Below are positions 1 to 8,353 of a DNA stretch of 64,000 bases, piece after piece. This DNA comes from Roseiarcus sp963816065. Lineage in GTDB: Bacteria; Pseudomonadota; Alphaproteobacteria; Rhizobiales; Beijerinckiaceae. Location: contig CAWFJG010000022.1 in NCBI GenBank assembly GCA_963816065.1, positions 248,001-312,000 on the forward strand. Reading direction: 5' to 3'. The translations under genes and the position numbers were made by a program. How positions within the stretch are numbered: position 1 is the stretch's first letter; each line of letters starts with the position of its first letter. The notes under the pieces were generated by a model that ran no database searches, had not been told where the DNA came from, and saw only the letters and a program-made list of their open reading frames with translations.

Positions 1-259
1 CGAGCTTCAATGTGGACTGCGGGTCGCGGTTGACGAACGTCTCCTCGACGGCCGCCTCCTGTGGCGAGCGCCCTTCGATGATGTCTGTCAATCCAGTGTG
101 AATCGCCGCCAGGCGCTTGGCGAGCGAAGCCTGTGCATCCGTACGGATGGATCCGCAGCCGACGTAGCTCAGACGCGACCCGCAAACCTCGATCAAACCC
201 CAGCCCGTGTTTCTCAGGCCAGGGTCGATGCCGAGAATACGAATTGCGTCGAGAACCAT
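1..259 (-). CDS. ruvC: Holliday junction endonuclease RuvC, N-terminal part (runs off the window)
   Basis: RuvC resolves Holliday junctions together with RuvAB during recombinational repair. The minus strand from the ATG at 259 reads MVLDAIRILGIDPGLRNTGW, followed by a SYVGCGSIRT segment and AAVEETFVNRDPQS. The first motif carries the first catalytic Asp (GIDPG) and the second the catalytic Glu of the RNase H-fold resolvase. About 86 residues are visible, roughly half of a normal 165-175 aa RuvC; the rest lies to the left of position 1. The true start could be an internal codon just before RILGIDPG, because the MVLDAI prefix is unusually close to the motif. Identification is secure from the motif string; only the end is missing. 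Confidence 0.93.
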   Translation of the reverse strand, partial: MVLDAIRILGIDPGLRNTGWGLIEVCGSRLSYVGCGSIRTDAQASLAKRLAAIHTGLTDIIEGRSPQEAAVEETFVNRDPQSTLKL

Positions 260-308
260 GCGCTGCTTGTATACGAAATTGCGATTCGCGGCAGGCGGCG
301 CCGCAGCT

Positions 309-703
309 TCACCGAAACAGCAACCGGACGAGTTCGGCGGCCCGAAACGGCTTGGAGCGCTGGGGGCCGCATTATAGGGCTCGGGGATTGAATCCGGCGC
401 ATATCCCGTGACCAGGACGAAAGGAACGTTGCGCGCGGCGAGCGCATCGGCGACGGGGTAGGCTTGCTTGCCCTGAAGATCGACGTCGAGCACCGCGCCG
501 TCCAGCCGCTAGCCCTTGTCCAGGAGGTCGAGCGCAGCGTAGACGCTTGCAGCGGGGCCGACGACCACGGCGCCGAGCGATGTGATACCTCGCCAGGCTG
601 TCGGCGACAAAGAACTCATCCTCCACAATCAGGATGCGCCTTCCCGCAATCGTCTGCTCGGTCACCGCATTCTCCGACGAACACGTCGCCGCTCGCCACA
701 TAC
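309..703 (-). pseudogene. Decayed CheY-like response regulator receiver
   Basis: A receiver domain can be followed on the minus strand only by changing frame. RRILIVEDEFFVADSLA (acidic pocket D-E) is read first. It is followed in another frame by GAVVVGPAASVYAALDLLDKG, an in-frame TAG at 509-511, then AVLDVDL (phospho-acceptor Asp) and VPFVLVTGYAPDSIPEPYN. In a third frame come SKPFRAAELVRLLFR and a stop at 309-311. All landmarks of a roughly 120 aa receiver are therefore present in order, with at least two frame breaks and one nonsense codon. The likely start is GTG at 665 or ATG near 703. Unlike the other broken genes here it combines several lesions, so true decay is more plausible, but sequence error cannot be excluded. 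Confidence 0.7.
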
Positions 704-880
704 CCGCCCATCCGATATCCAGAAGATAGGACGCCCTGGGGCTGAACGGAAAGGCCAAGGGCATTGTGTTAACTGGGGAGACGCGTTTTTGTTCGACGGC
801 GACCGAGGCGACGCCGGATTTGACTGGGGCCGTCCAGTCGGCTTGAAGACGCTGAAAAAGTCAGACGGGGAGTCCGGTTG

Positions 881-1696
881 ATGGCGCCGACGCGATACTG
901 GGCCGACATGACATGGAGGGACTTCCAAAGCGCCGACATGAGCAGCGTAATCGCGGTCCTGCCCGTCGCCGCGGTCGAGCAGCACGGGCCGCACTTGCCG
1001 CTCGGCGTCGATGCGGTCATCAACGAAGGCTACGTTCGGCGGGTGGAGGAGCGGTTGCCCGAGGACCTTCCGGCGCTGTTTTTGCCGACGCAGGCCGTCG
1101 GCGTGTCCAGCGAGCATGCCGGTTATCCCGGCACGCTGACGCTTTCGGTCGAATGCGCGATCCGGACCTGGACGGAGATTGGCGACAGCGTTGCGCGCAC
1201 GGGCTGCCGCAAGCTCGTCGTCATGAATTCGCACGGCGGCAATGGCGCGGCGATCGACGCGACGACGCTCCATCTGCGCCGCCGCTGGCGCATGTTGGCG
1301 GTCCATGCCTCGTGGCGCCGGCTCGGCTACCCGGACGCGCTTTTCTCGCCCCGCGAGGCGATGCACGGCGTCCACGGCGGCGATTGCGAAACGTCTTTGA
1401 TGCTGGCCCTGCGGTCCGATCTGGTGAGGACCGGGGAGGTCCGTGACTTTCCGAGCGCGGCCGAAGCGATCGAGCGCGACTTTGCCCTTCTGCGCGCCAA
1501 GCCGCCGCTCGGTTTCGCCTGGGCTGCGAGCGATCTCAATCCGGCCGGCGCGGTCGGGGAAGCGGGCCGGGCGACCGCGGACAAAGGCAACGCGGCTCTC
1601 GCCTACGGCGTCGAGCGCTTCATAGCCCTCCTGCGAGACGTCCAGGCCTTCGATCTCTCCCGGCTGGCAGATGGCCCTCTGGAGATGGCCCGGTGA
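881..1696 (+). CDS. Creatininase-family protein
   Basis: The 271 aa product belongs to the creatininase/formamide hydrolase-like family of metal-dependent amidohydrolases. Visible signatures are VAAVEQHGPHLPLGVD (metal ligands E, H, D), the HAGYPGTLTL segment, the MNSHGGNG motif and HGGDCETSLML near residue 165-175, all in family order and at normal length. The substrate cannot be told from sequence; characterised relatives act on creatinine, on formamide intermediates in flavin/F420 pathways or on mycofactocin precursors. An ATG at 881 with GGGAG nine bases upstream is preferred over the TTG at 878. Its stop overlaps the GTG start of rnhB (GTGA), so the two are probably translationally coupled. 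Confidence 0.85.
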   Translation: MAPTRYWADMTWRDFQSADMSSVIAVLPVAAVEQHGPHLPLGVDAVINEGYVRRVEERLPEDLPALFLPTQAVGVSSEHAGYPGTLTLSVECAIRTWTEIGDSVARTGCRKLVVMNSHGGNGAAIDATTLHLRRRWRMLAVHASWRRLGYPDALFSPREAMHGVHGGDCETSLMLALRSDLVRTGEVRDFPSAAEAIERDFALLRAKPPLGFAWAASDLNPAGAVGEAGRATADKGNAALAYGVERFIALLRDVQAFDLSRLADGPLEMAR

Positions 1697-2331
1697 GCGG
1701 GCCGCACTTCAATTTCGAGCGGGAGGCGATAACTCGGGGCTTCGCCCGGGTCGCGGGCGTGGACGAAGTCGGGCGCGGTCCGCTCGCCGGTCCCGTTGGA
1801 GTCGCTGCAGTCATCCTTGATCCGGACGACCTCCCGGACGGCCTTGACAATTCGAAGGCGCTTCCCGAGGCACGGCGCGATGCGCTGAAGCCGATCATTC
1901 TGGCGAAGGCGGTCAGCGTTGCGGTCGCGTTCGCCAGCGCCGAGGAGATCGACCGGTATAACATCCGCGGCGCGACCTTGCGCGCCATGTCGCGAGCGGT
2001 TCGCGCGCTGCACGTCCGGCCGGACCTCGCCCTGATCGACGGACGGGACGCGCCTGACGGCCTTGCCTGTCCGGCGCGGCCGATCATTGGCGGCGACGCC
2101 CTGTCGCTGTCGATCGCCGCAGCCTCGATCATCGCCAAGACGACCCGCGACGCCCTGATGCGCAACCTCGGCTGCGCCTACCCGGGCTACGGCTTCGGCG
2201 ATCACGTTGGCTACGCGACGGCTGTCCACCGACACGCCCTCATGAGCCTCGGCCCATGCCCGTACCATCGGAAATCCTTCCGGCTTCGCAGGGACGACCT
2301 GGAGGACGAAAAAGGTTTCGAAAGCGTTTAG
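1693..2331 (+). CDS. rnhB: Ribonuclease HII
   Basis: RNase HII cleaves RNA in RNA-DNA hybrids and removes single ribonucleotides from DNA. The 212 aa protein shows the complete active-site layout: VDEVGRGPLAGPV (DEG motif Asp-Glu), LIDGRDAP, the SIAAASIIAKTTRD stretch with the third acidic residue and Lys, and YPGYGFGDHVGYAT. Length is normal. It starts at GTG 1693 inside the stop of the creatininase-family gene. The next gene downstream is ccrM, an arrangement typical of Hyphomicrobiales. No frame break is seen. Confidence 0.96.
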   Translation: MSGPHFNFEREAITRGFARVAGVDEVGRGPLAGPVGVAAVILDPDDLPDGLDNSKALPEARRDALKPIILAKAVSVAVAFASAEEIDRYNIRGATLRAMSRAVRALHVRPDLALIDGRDAPDGLACPARPIIGGDALSLSIAAASIIAKTTRDALMRNLGCAYPGYGFGDHVGYATAVHRHALMSLGPCPYHRKSFRLRRDDLEDEKGFESV

Positions 2332-2476
2332 ACCGCAAATCGCGGTCGTCTCGCATGACCGTACGATAATGACACAACGTCACTCGCGGCCTCATAACCA
2401 GACCTTTACTTAAATGCAGTCATAAACGACGGGCCGGTTCGTAGAAGCTGGCCGTTGCGTCGGGTGATTTGCGTTG

Positions 2477-3658
2477 ATGCGTACCTTGCGTGCCGGAGCG
2501 TCGCGTCTCCCCGCCCAGCTTCAGGTTTTGCGTACTGGCGCCGGCGAGACGAAACGCCCGGCCGCAATCGGTCCCATTCCGCGCGACGTCATCCTCGTCG
2601 GCGACTGCGTCGCCGAAATGCAGGCGCTGCCGCCCGCTTCGGTCGATTTCGTGTTCGCCGATCCCCCTTACAATCTTCAGCTCGAGGGCGCGCTTTCGCG
2701 CCCAGACCAGAGCCTCGTCGATGCGGTCGACGACGACTGGGACAAGTTCGCCGATTTTGCCGAATACGACGCGTTCACCCGGTCCTGGCTCAAGGCCGCC
2801 CGGCGGCTGATGAAGCCGAACGCCACGATTGTCGTGATCGGCTCCTATCACAACATCTTCCGCGTCGGGACGATCCTGCAGGACCTCGGCTTCTGGATCC
2901 TCAACGACATCGTCTGGCGAAAGGCCAATCCGATGCCGAATTTCCGCGGCCGCCGCTTCACCAACGCGCATGAGACCATGATTTGGGCGGCGCGAGGGCC
3001 GGAGGCCAAAGGCTACACCTTCAATTACGAGGCGCTCAAGGCGGGCAACGACGACTGTCAGGCACGCTCCGACTGGTTCTTGCCGATCTGCACCGGCGCC
3101 GAGCGCCTGAAGAACGAGGGCGGCCGCAAGACCCACCCGACCCAGAAGCCGGAGGCTCTGCTGGCGCGCCTGCTGGTCGCGGCGTCCAATGCCGGCGACC
3201 TGATCCTTGATCCGTTCTTCGGCTCGGGCACCACGGGCGCCGTGGCCCGCCGGCTACGACGCGCCTTCATCGGGATCGAGCGCGATCCGGTCTATGCCGA
3301 GGCGGCGCGTCGGCAAATCGCCACGGTCGAACCGCTGGCCATGGATGTGGTGGCGGTCGCCCCGACGCGGCGCAGCGAGCCACGGGTCGCCTTCGCCAGC
3401 CTGATCGATGTGGGCCTCATTCGGCCTGGGGAGCGGCTCACCGACCCGCGCCAGCGCCACTGGGCGCTTGTGCGGGCGGACGGATCATCGCGGTCGGTCC
3501 GGCAATCGGCTCGATCCACAAGATCGGCGCGCTGGTCCAGGGCCTGCCGGCTTGCAATGGCTGGACCTTCTGGCGCGTCGAGCGAGACGGGGGCTTTGTT
3601 TCGATCGACGACCTGCGCGCCGACGTCCGCTCGAAGTCTACGCAGCCTCGCCGAGTAG
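2477..3658 (+). CDS. ccrM: Cell-cycle DNA adenine methyltransferase CcrM (GANTC), with a garbled C-terminal stretch
   Basis: CcrM methylates adenine in GANTC and times replication and transcription in alphaproteobacteria. Visible are VDFVFADPPYNLQLEG (catalytic DPPY), RPDQSLVDAVDDDWDKF, IGSYHNIFRVG, WRKANPMPNFRGRRF and the AdoMet-binding ILDPFFGSGTTGA: a beta-class N6-adenine methylase. After HWALVRADG (about 3485) the expected C-terminal CcrM domain lies in another frame (GSIHKIGALVQGLPACNGWT, then FWRVERDGGFVSIDDLRADV). The original frame returns near 3636 and ends LRSLAE-stop. Two compensating one-base indels explain this. ATG 2477 is taken as start; a TTG precedes it in frame. About 390 aa, slightly longer than usual at the N-terminus. 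Confidence 0.92.
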   Translation: MRTLRAGASRLPAQLQVLRTGAGETKRPAAIGPIPRDVILVGDCVAEMQALPPASVDFVFADPPYNLQLEGALSRPDQSLVDAVDDDWDKFADFAEYDAFTRSWLKAARRLMKPNATIVVIGSYHNIFRVGTILQDLGFWILNDIVWRKANPMPNFRGRRFTNAHETMIWAARGPEAKGYTFNYEALKAGNDDCQARSDWFLPICTGAERLKNEGGRKTHPTQKPEALLARLLVAASNAGDLILDPFFGSGTTGAVARRLRRAFIGIERDPVYAEAARRQIATVEPLAMDVVAVAPTRRSEPRVAFASLIDVGLIRPGERLTDPRQRHWALVRADGSSRSVRQSARSTRSARWSRACRLAMAGPSGASSETGALFRSTTCAPTSARSLRSLAE

Positions 3659-3660
3659 CG

Positions 3661-4600
3661 TCAGGCTCTCCGCTTCGGCCGCCGCTTTGGACCGGCGAAG
3701 TCGGCCGCGCGCAAAAGGAACACCTCGCCGTCGCTCTCCTCGGTGTCCAGCCAGACAAACGGCAGATCGGGATAGTCGCGCAGGAGGAGGTCGCGGCCCC
3801 GTCCGATCTCGCAGACGAGCGCGCCGCCCTGCGTCAGGCGCCGGGGCGCCTCGGCCAGAATGCGCCGCACGAGGTCGAGGCCGTCGTCGCCGCCGGCATG
3901 GGCCATGCGCGGCTCGGCGGCGTATTCGGGCGGGAAGGCGGCGACGGCGACGGCATCGACGTAGGGCGGATTAGTCAGGATCAGATCGTAATGTTCGCCG
4001 CCGAGCGGCTGGAACAGATCCCCCTGGACGAGCTTCACCCGGCCGGCGAGACCGTGCTCCTCGACATTGCGCTCCGCCACCTGAAGGGCGTCCGCCGACA
4101 GGTCCACGGCGTCGATCGACGCATGGGTGAAGACGCGCGCGGCGAGGATGGCGAGCGAGCCCCCGCCGGTGCAGAGATCGAGGACGCGCAAAACCTCGTC
4201 GGGATCGCCGAACAGGGCGTTGTCTTGGGAGAAGGCGGTCATCAGCAATTCGCCGATGAAGCTGCGCGGCACAATCACGCGCTCATCGACATAAAAGGGC
4301 ACGCCCTGGATATACGCGCGGTTCAGAAGATAGGCGGCTGGCTTGCGCGTGGTCAGGCGCGCTTCGATCAGCGCGTCGAGCCGCTCGGCGCTCGCTCAAC
4401 GTCAGTCTCGCATCGAGGAACGGATCGAGCCTGTCGATCGGAAGTTGGAGGCCCTCGAGGATGAGATAGGCCGCTTCGTCGAGCGCGGTCGTCGCGCCGT
4501 GGCCGAAGACCAGGTTGGCCTCGCGAAAGCGGCTGATCGCGTAGCGCAGCCAGTCGCGCGGCGTGGCGAAGAGGTCGAGGCGTTCGCCGGATTCAGACAT
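3661..4600 (-). CDS. prmB: Ribosomal protein L3 glutamine methyltransferase PrmB (frame broken)
   Basis: PrmB N5-methylates a glutamine of ribosomal protein L3 using AdoMet. The N-terminal part (ATG at 4600) has DWLRYAISRFREANLVFGHG and TALDEAAYLILEGLQLPID, typical of PrmB rather than PrmC. The C-terminal part has FYVDERVIVPRSFIGELL, the AdoMet loop DLCTGGGSLAI and the catalytic NPPY in LILTNPPYVDA. The two halves are in different frames; a one-base change near 4385, just after LTLSER, would join them through RLDALIEARLTTRKPAAYLL. Conceptual length is about 313 aa, normal for the family. It converges with ccrM, with only two bases between the stops. Confidence 0.88.
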
Positions 4601-5138
4601 GTCGCCCCCGGAAAGTCACGCGACGGGACTCCTCTGATGTCTCTTGGGTGGTTTTTCGAGGCAAACCGTCGCTCGAAATGACCCCTTTTGTATCGATTCG
4701 GTGAGATTCCAGCGGCAAATGCCCTGGTTTCGAGTTCAAAAGCCCTCCTTCGCGGCCGCTTTGGATGTGCATTTTTGGGGACCGACCAAACGATATCAAA
4801 ACGTTATGCGCCAATCCTAATTCACGAGGGCCTCAAATGGGGCTATTCGCCATGTTTTAGACACATTTCCGACAGGACGGTCGGCGCTCCCGCGCGCCGG
4901 GAAAACAACATGTGAGACGCGGCGAAGCTGCGCCGGGCGCGTCGTTCCGCGACGACCGGCGCAACCAGGCGAAAGCAAAGTGAGGGCGAGACGAGCGGCA
5001 TCGGCAATTGGGTCAGAAGGCGACAGAGTGACTATACCAAAGTCTTCGCTTTTCCGCAAGCAAATGTCCGAACGATTCTCCTGTAAAGAAAGCCACTGCC
5101 CGCCGGGCGGACCGAGCCGCACGGGGCGGGCGCGGCGC
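4601..5138. other. Gene-poor interval
   Basis: About 540 bases between the start of prmB and the psiF-like gene. Open frames here are short, lack ribosome binding sites and resemble no family I know. The stretch 4640-4820 is less GC-rich than its surroundings. No convincing RNA gene or repeat was seen. The promoter of prmB must lie at its left end. Confidence 0.5.
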
Positions 5139-5369
5139 TCAGTCGCCGTGCTTGCAGTCCCGCATGAAGCGCTTGCGCGGCTTGCCGTGCAGGTCGTGGG
5201 CGTCGGCCTTCTGGGAGCATTCGATCGACTTGGCGGACCGGGCGGCGGGGTCCTGCGGGCCAGGGCGCGCGCCCGGCGCCGTTCCATCGGACGCCGCATC
5301 GAGGGCGTGCGCGGCGCCGCCAAGGAGGACGCAAAGCGTCGCAGCGCACGCCAGAGCGTTGATCCGCAT
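5139..5369 (-). CDS. Small exported PsiF-repeat protein
   Basis: The 76 aa product starts at ATG 5369 with a signal peptide (MRINALACAATLCVLLGGAA, then HA). It ends in a PsiF-type repeat, ECSQKADAHDLHGKPRKRFM followed by RDCKHGD, with the two conserved cysteines that flank a K-A-D...G-K-x-R core. PsiF proteins are small periplasmic proteins of unknown function, first named for phosphate-starvation induction in E. coli; whether this one responds to phosphate is not visible. A weak GGGATC lies upstream of the start. Only one repeat is present, where E. coli PsiF has two. Confidence 0.72.
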   Translation of the reverse strand: MRINALACAATLCVLLGGAAHALDAASDGTAPGARPGPQDPAARSAKSIECSQKADAHDLHGKPRKRFMRDCKHGD

Positions 5370-5572
5370 TTTAAAAAGATCCCATCGCCGGCCCACTAAG
5401 GTCCGGCGCCGCGTTATAAGCGGCGCGTTAGGAATTTCAACCGGAGCGTTGCGTCGACGCGCCGTGCGACGGCTGCGCACGATCGCGGCCCACGTTGAGA
5501 GGAGGCGGCGTCTTTTATGCGGGCGGATTTCAGCCCTGCAGCCGCGCGACAATCGTCTTGCGGCACGCTAAG

Positions 5573-5697
5573 AAAGATCGTGCGCAGTCTGTTCATCAAG
5601 CCTTTATCGCGCGATTGCCCGATTTCCGGGTTGCTTTCGTGCTGGTCGAACCTGTTTGGGTTGCGCAGTGGTTTGGACAAAAATGGGGAAAGAAATG
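5573..5697 (+). pseudogene. Truncated 5' fragment of a B3/4-domain gene (duplicate of the gene at 6525)
   Basis: About 100 bases here match the start of the intact B3/4-domain gene at 6525. The fragment reads RSLFIKPF, then after a one-base shift IARLPDFRVAFVLVEPVWVA. The intact gene has MRRLSIEPLVERFPDFRVAF then VLAEPLTVA. Similarity stops near 5672, just before the start of the AT-rich orphan gene at 5695. The fragment looks like one arm of a duplication made when that orphan gene arrived. Confidence 0.65.
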
Positions 5698-6357
5698 ATC
5701 GAAACTTATTTCACCAAGGGGGCGACATTCACCTGGGCTCCGCCCGCTCCCATAACGGGGAACAACGATGGCGCCATTGTTGCGGCCGGAAGCGCAGCCC
5801 CACCTGCGTTGACCTTTTTGGGTTGGGACGACGTGATACCCTATAGCGCACAGGCGCCGACACTCGGGTTACACAAGAACTCCAATGTTCAGTACCATTG
5901 GTTGGATTACGTTCATTTTCGCACGGCTTATGTTGAGCCAGGCCCCCGCGATGTATTGACTGGATTTATGAGCGGCTGTTGGATCTGCAAGTGGAACGAA
6001 CCAGGATTGGCATTGCAGAAGAGAGTCGGGCACATTGGAACCGTCGAGACTGTGGCGAAAAATCAACCTCCGAATACGACGGTGAAAGCGACGTTCGTCA
6101 ACAATGTGGGCGCTCATGGTTTAGGTCTGAGCGGATATAATCCTGGGGGCGCTTGGGACCTGCCTGAGCTTATGCCGTTGCAGGCGAAATTCAAGACAGA
6201 GCTTGTGAATACGAAGATCCTGAGTCTCGTGACTGCGACTGACGATTTCTACGCGATCGCAATGATTTACAGGATCAATAAAAATGTCTGGGTCTGCGGT
6301 GGAAAGAAAAAGATTGCACCTTCCGATCGCGCAAACACGATCCTCGCTCTGCAGTGA
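5695..6357 (+). CDS. Orphan protein with SGCWIC and GHIGT motifs, atypical composition
   Basis: A 220 aa protein of no family I can name. It starts at ATG 5695 with GGGGAAAG immediately upstream. There is no signal peptide or membrane segment. The middle contains VLTGFMSGCWICKWN and, about 20 residues later, RVGHIGTVET: a Cys then His-Gly pair reminiscent of Cys-His hydrolase or deamidase folds (CNF1/CheD type), which is a guess only. A third of the way in is GLHKNSNVQYHWLDYVHFRT. Codon use is clearly AT-richer than its neighbours, and it sits between two copies of the 5' end of a B3/4-domain gene. Both point to horizontal acquisition. Confidence 0.6.
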   Translation: MIETYFTKGATFTWAPPAPITGNNDGAIVAAGSAAPPALTFLGWDDVIPYSAQAPTLGLHKNSNVQYHWLDYVHFRTAYVEPGPRDVLTGFMSGCWICKWNEPGLALQKRVGHIGTVETVAKNQPPNTTVKATFVNNVGAHGLGLSGYNPGGAWDLPELMPLQAKFKTELVNTKILSLVTATDDFYAIAMIYRINKNVWVCGGKKKIAPSDRANTILALQ

Positions 6358-6524
6358 TGCCGGGCTTAATCGGCAAGTCTCGCCGGCGCCGGCTACGGGG
6401 GATCGGCGCCGGCGTAAGCGTCCGCCGCACGCCGGAGTGGGGCTGCCACATGTCGGATTTTGGCCAAAAGGGCCGAGAGCAAGAGGCGATTCTCCCCGGC
6501 CCCATCTTGCGTTAAGAGCGGCTG

Positions 6525-7241
6525 ATGCGCCGCCTGTCCATCGAACCCCTTGTCGAGCGGTTTCCCGATTTCCGGGTCGCTTTCGTACTGGCCGAACCGC
6601 TCACGGTGGCGCCGGTTCGCTCGGCCGCGCTGGCCGCTGAGATTGAAGCGGCGGAAGCCGAATGCCGGGCGCGCTGGGGCGCAACGGAGCTTTCGGCCAT
6701 TCCCGGCGTCGCGGCCTGGCGTGCGGCCTACAAGGGTTTCGGCATCAAGCGGACGAGCTACCGGTCCTCGGTCGAGCGGCTGATCAAGCGGGTGCTCGCC
6801 GGCCAGCCGCTGCCTCAGATCAACGCGCTGGTCGATCTCTACAACAGGGTGTCGTTGACGAGCGGGCTGTGCCTGGGCTGCGACGATCTCGACAGAACCG
6901 AGGGCGATCTCGCTTTCCGCTTCTCGAAGGCCGGCGACAGTTTTCTCGACATGTGCGCCGAGGCTGGCGAAGACCCGAACGATCCGCCGAAGGAGGGGGA
7001 GGTCGTCTACGCCGACCAGCGCCACGTGCTCTGCCGCCGCTGGAACTGGCGACAAGACGCGCGCACCGCCTCGAGCGCCGGCACCCGCCGCGCCGTCCTG
7101 ACCGTGCAGTCGAACGGAGCGGGCGACGTCGAGGCCGCCGCCGCCGAGCTTTGCCGCCTGATCGCGCACGAGTGTGGGGCGGGGTCACGGACTGAGGTCT
7201 TGGACCGGCGCCGGCCAGCGGCTGCGATCGGGGCCGTCTGA
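6525..7241 (+). CDS. B3/4 (tRNA-binding) domain protein
   Basis: A 238 aa stand-alone protein related to the B3/4 domain of the phenylalanyl-tRNA synthetase beta subunit (the editing module). Typical features are FPDFRVAFVLAEPL, YKGFGIKRTSYRSSVERLIK, INALVDLYNRVSL, GCDDLD and YADQRHVLCRRWNWRQD. Free-standing members are thought to bind or deacylate tRNA, but this is not proven for most. The ATG at 6525 is preceded by AAGAGCGGCTG. The 5' end of the gene is duplicated about 950 bases upstream (5573-5697). Confidence 0.85.
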   Translation: MRRLSIEPLVERFPDFRVAFVLAEPLTVAPVRSAALAAEIEAAEAECRARWGATELSAIPGVAAWRAAYKGFGIKRTSYRSSVERLIKRVLAGQPLPQINALVDLYNRVSLTSGLCLGCDDLDRTEGDLAFRFSKAGDSFLDMCAEAGEDPNDPPKEGEVVYADQRHVLCRRWNWRQDARTASSAGTRRAVLTVQSNGAGDVEAAAAELCRLIAHECGAGSRTEVLDRRRPAAAIGAV

Positions 7242-7366
7242 CTTTGAAGCTCGCCTTGAGGGTGACGTCCGCAGCAAGGTGGCGCGCCAACGACCGCCCG
7301 TGCGACGGAGGCTGATCAAGCGGGGTCGGCCCAGCCCCGGACCGGCTCCCAGAGGCTCTCGATCGA

Positions 7367-7663
7367 CTATAGAAAGTGCAGGTTCTGTATCTTGTTCACG
7401 ACCTCATTCACCGCCCCTAAGGTGGCGTCATGCGTGTCGCCGCCCGCCATGACGAGCTCAAAGAAGTTTCTGCCCCCTATGAAAAGATGCAGGACGGACA
7501 GGCGTACGCCGCCTCGATTGCCCGCGACTTCTCCTTGCGTGTTCACGACGTCCGTGAACCCACTCTTTCGCAATTCGTTGGCGATAACATTCTTCAATTC
7601 CCCAATACCTTGCAAAGCTTCGCTCAAGACCATCTGACGGGTATTGCAGAACAGAGAGGCCAT
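7367..7663 (-). CDS. Small conserved-looking protein of unknown function
   Basis: A 98 aa protein starting at ATG 7663 with an excellent AAGGAG seven bases upstream, which overrides the longer open frame. It reads MASLFCNTRQMVLSEALQGI, GELKNVIANELRKSGFTDVV, then KNFFELVMAGG-like HLFIGGRNFFELVMAGGD. There is no signal peptide, membrane segment or cysteine motif. Base composition is less GC-rich than average. I do not recognise the family. The pattern (an N-terminal helix pair followed by a beta-rich half) suggests a small soluble alpha/beta protein. Confidence 0.6.
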   Translation of the reverse strand: MASLFCNTRQMVLSEALQGIGELKNVIANELRKSGFTDVVNTQGEVAGNRGGVRLSVLHLFIGGRNFFELVMAGGDTHDATLGAVNEVVNKIQNLHFL

Positions 7664-7812
7664 AGCTGATCTCCTTATTGTAATGGCCCAATCCATCTCA
7701 GAGCGTAGCGGGTCGCACAGTGATCCAAATCACTGAGCGAACTGGGGCCCGCACGCGGCGCGCGTCACAGGAAGAGGGTTCGCAGACCCGAGCTGGCGCC
7801 CGCGATCGGCGC

Positions 7813-8353
7813 TCAATCGTCCATGAACACGATCGCGAGCAACCGGTTCTCGTCGTAGCGGCTTTGATCTGACAGTTGGCGAACGGATTGGTCCATCGCC
7901 GCTGAGATTCCGTGCGCCTTCAACCTGGTCTTGAGGTCCTCGGGGGCGAGGTTCGCCAGAACTCGCGAGGGTTGAAAGCGGGGCGTCGCGCACTGACTGC
8001 TCGACAACGCCGCGCAACTGATGCGGGCCGTGGAATGGGAGAATGCATACGGACAGCAACGCCACGGACGCCGCGATGCTGATCCTTCCCCAGCGGGACT
8101 TGAGATGGCTCGTGAACGGACGGATGTTGGCGACGATATGACCGAACGCGCCAGCCAGGAAAATCCACGAGAACCACTCGTGCACTTCGCTGGTCAACCC
8201 CTGACGCCAGCCGAAGAACATCAGAACGCCAGTCGCGGCCATCAGGACGAAGGCGGCTATGGTCAAGGGCGTGGCCCAGACGCGCACCGGTATGGTCGGA
8301 CGCATTCCGCCCGCGCGCCTTGTGGCCGGCGCAGAACTCACCGAATTCGACAT
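7813..8353 (-). CDS. DUF4405-like membrane protein (frame broken)
   Basis: A conceptual protein of about 180 aa. The first part has three predicted membrane helices (PLTIAAFVLMAATGVLMFFG, FSWIFLAGAFGHIVANI, ISIAASVALLSVCILPF). HEWFSW and GHIVAN provide histidines spaced as in small cytochrome b-type DUF4405 proteins. After RDAPLSTL (about 7970) the frame is lost. A neighbouring frame continues ARVLANLAPEDLKTRLKAHG, then SAAMDQSVRQLSDQ, ending LLAIVFMDD-stop at 7813. One indel joins the two. The soluble tail may be periplasmic. Function is unknown; heme binding is inferred only from the histidines. Confidence 0.6.

Noticed and set aside
4688..4915. Plus-strand 75-codon frame in a lower-GC stretch
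   Set aside because: No ribosome binding site, no recognisable pattern and out of register with neighbouring transcription.
5414..5680. Minus-strand frame of 88 codons
   Set aside because: Overlaps the duplicated B3/4 fragment in antisense and has no start signal or similarity.
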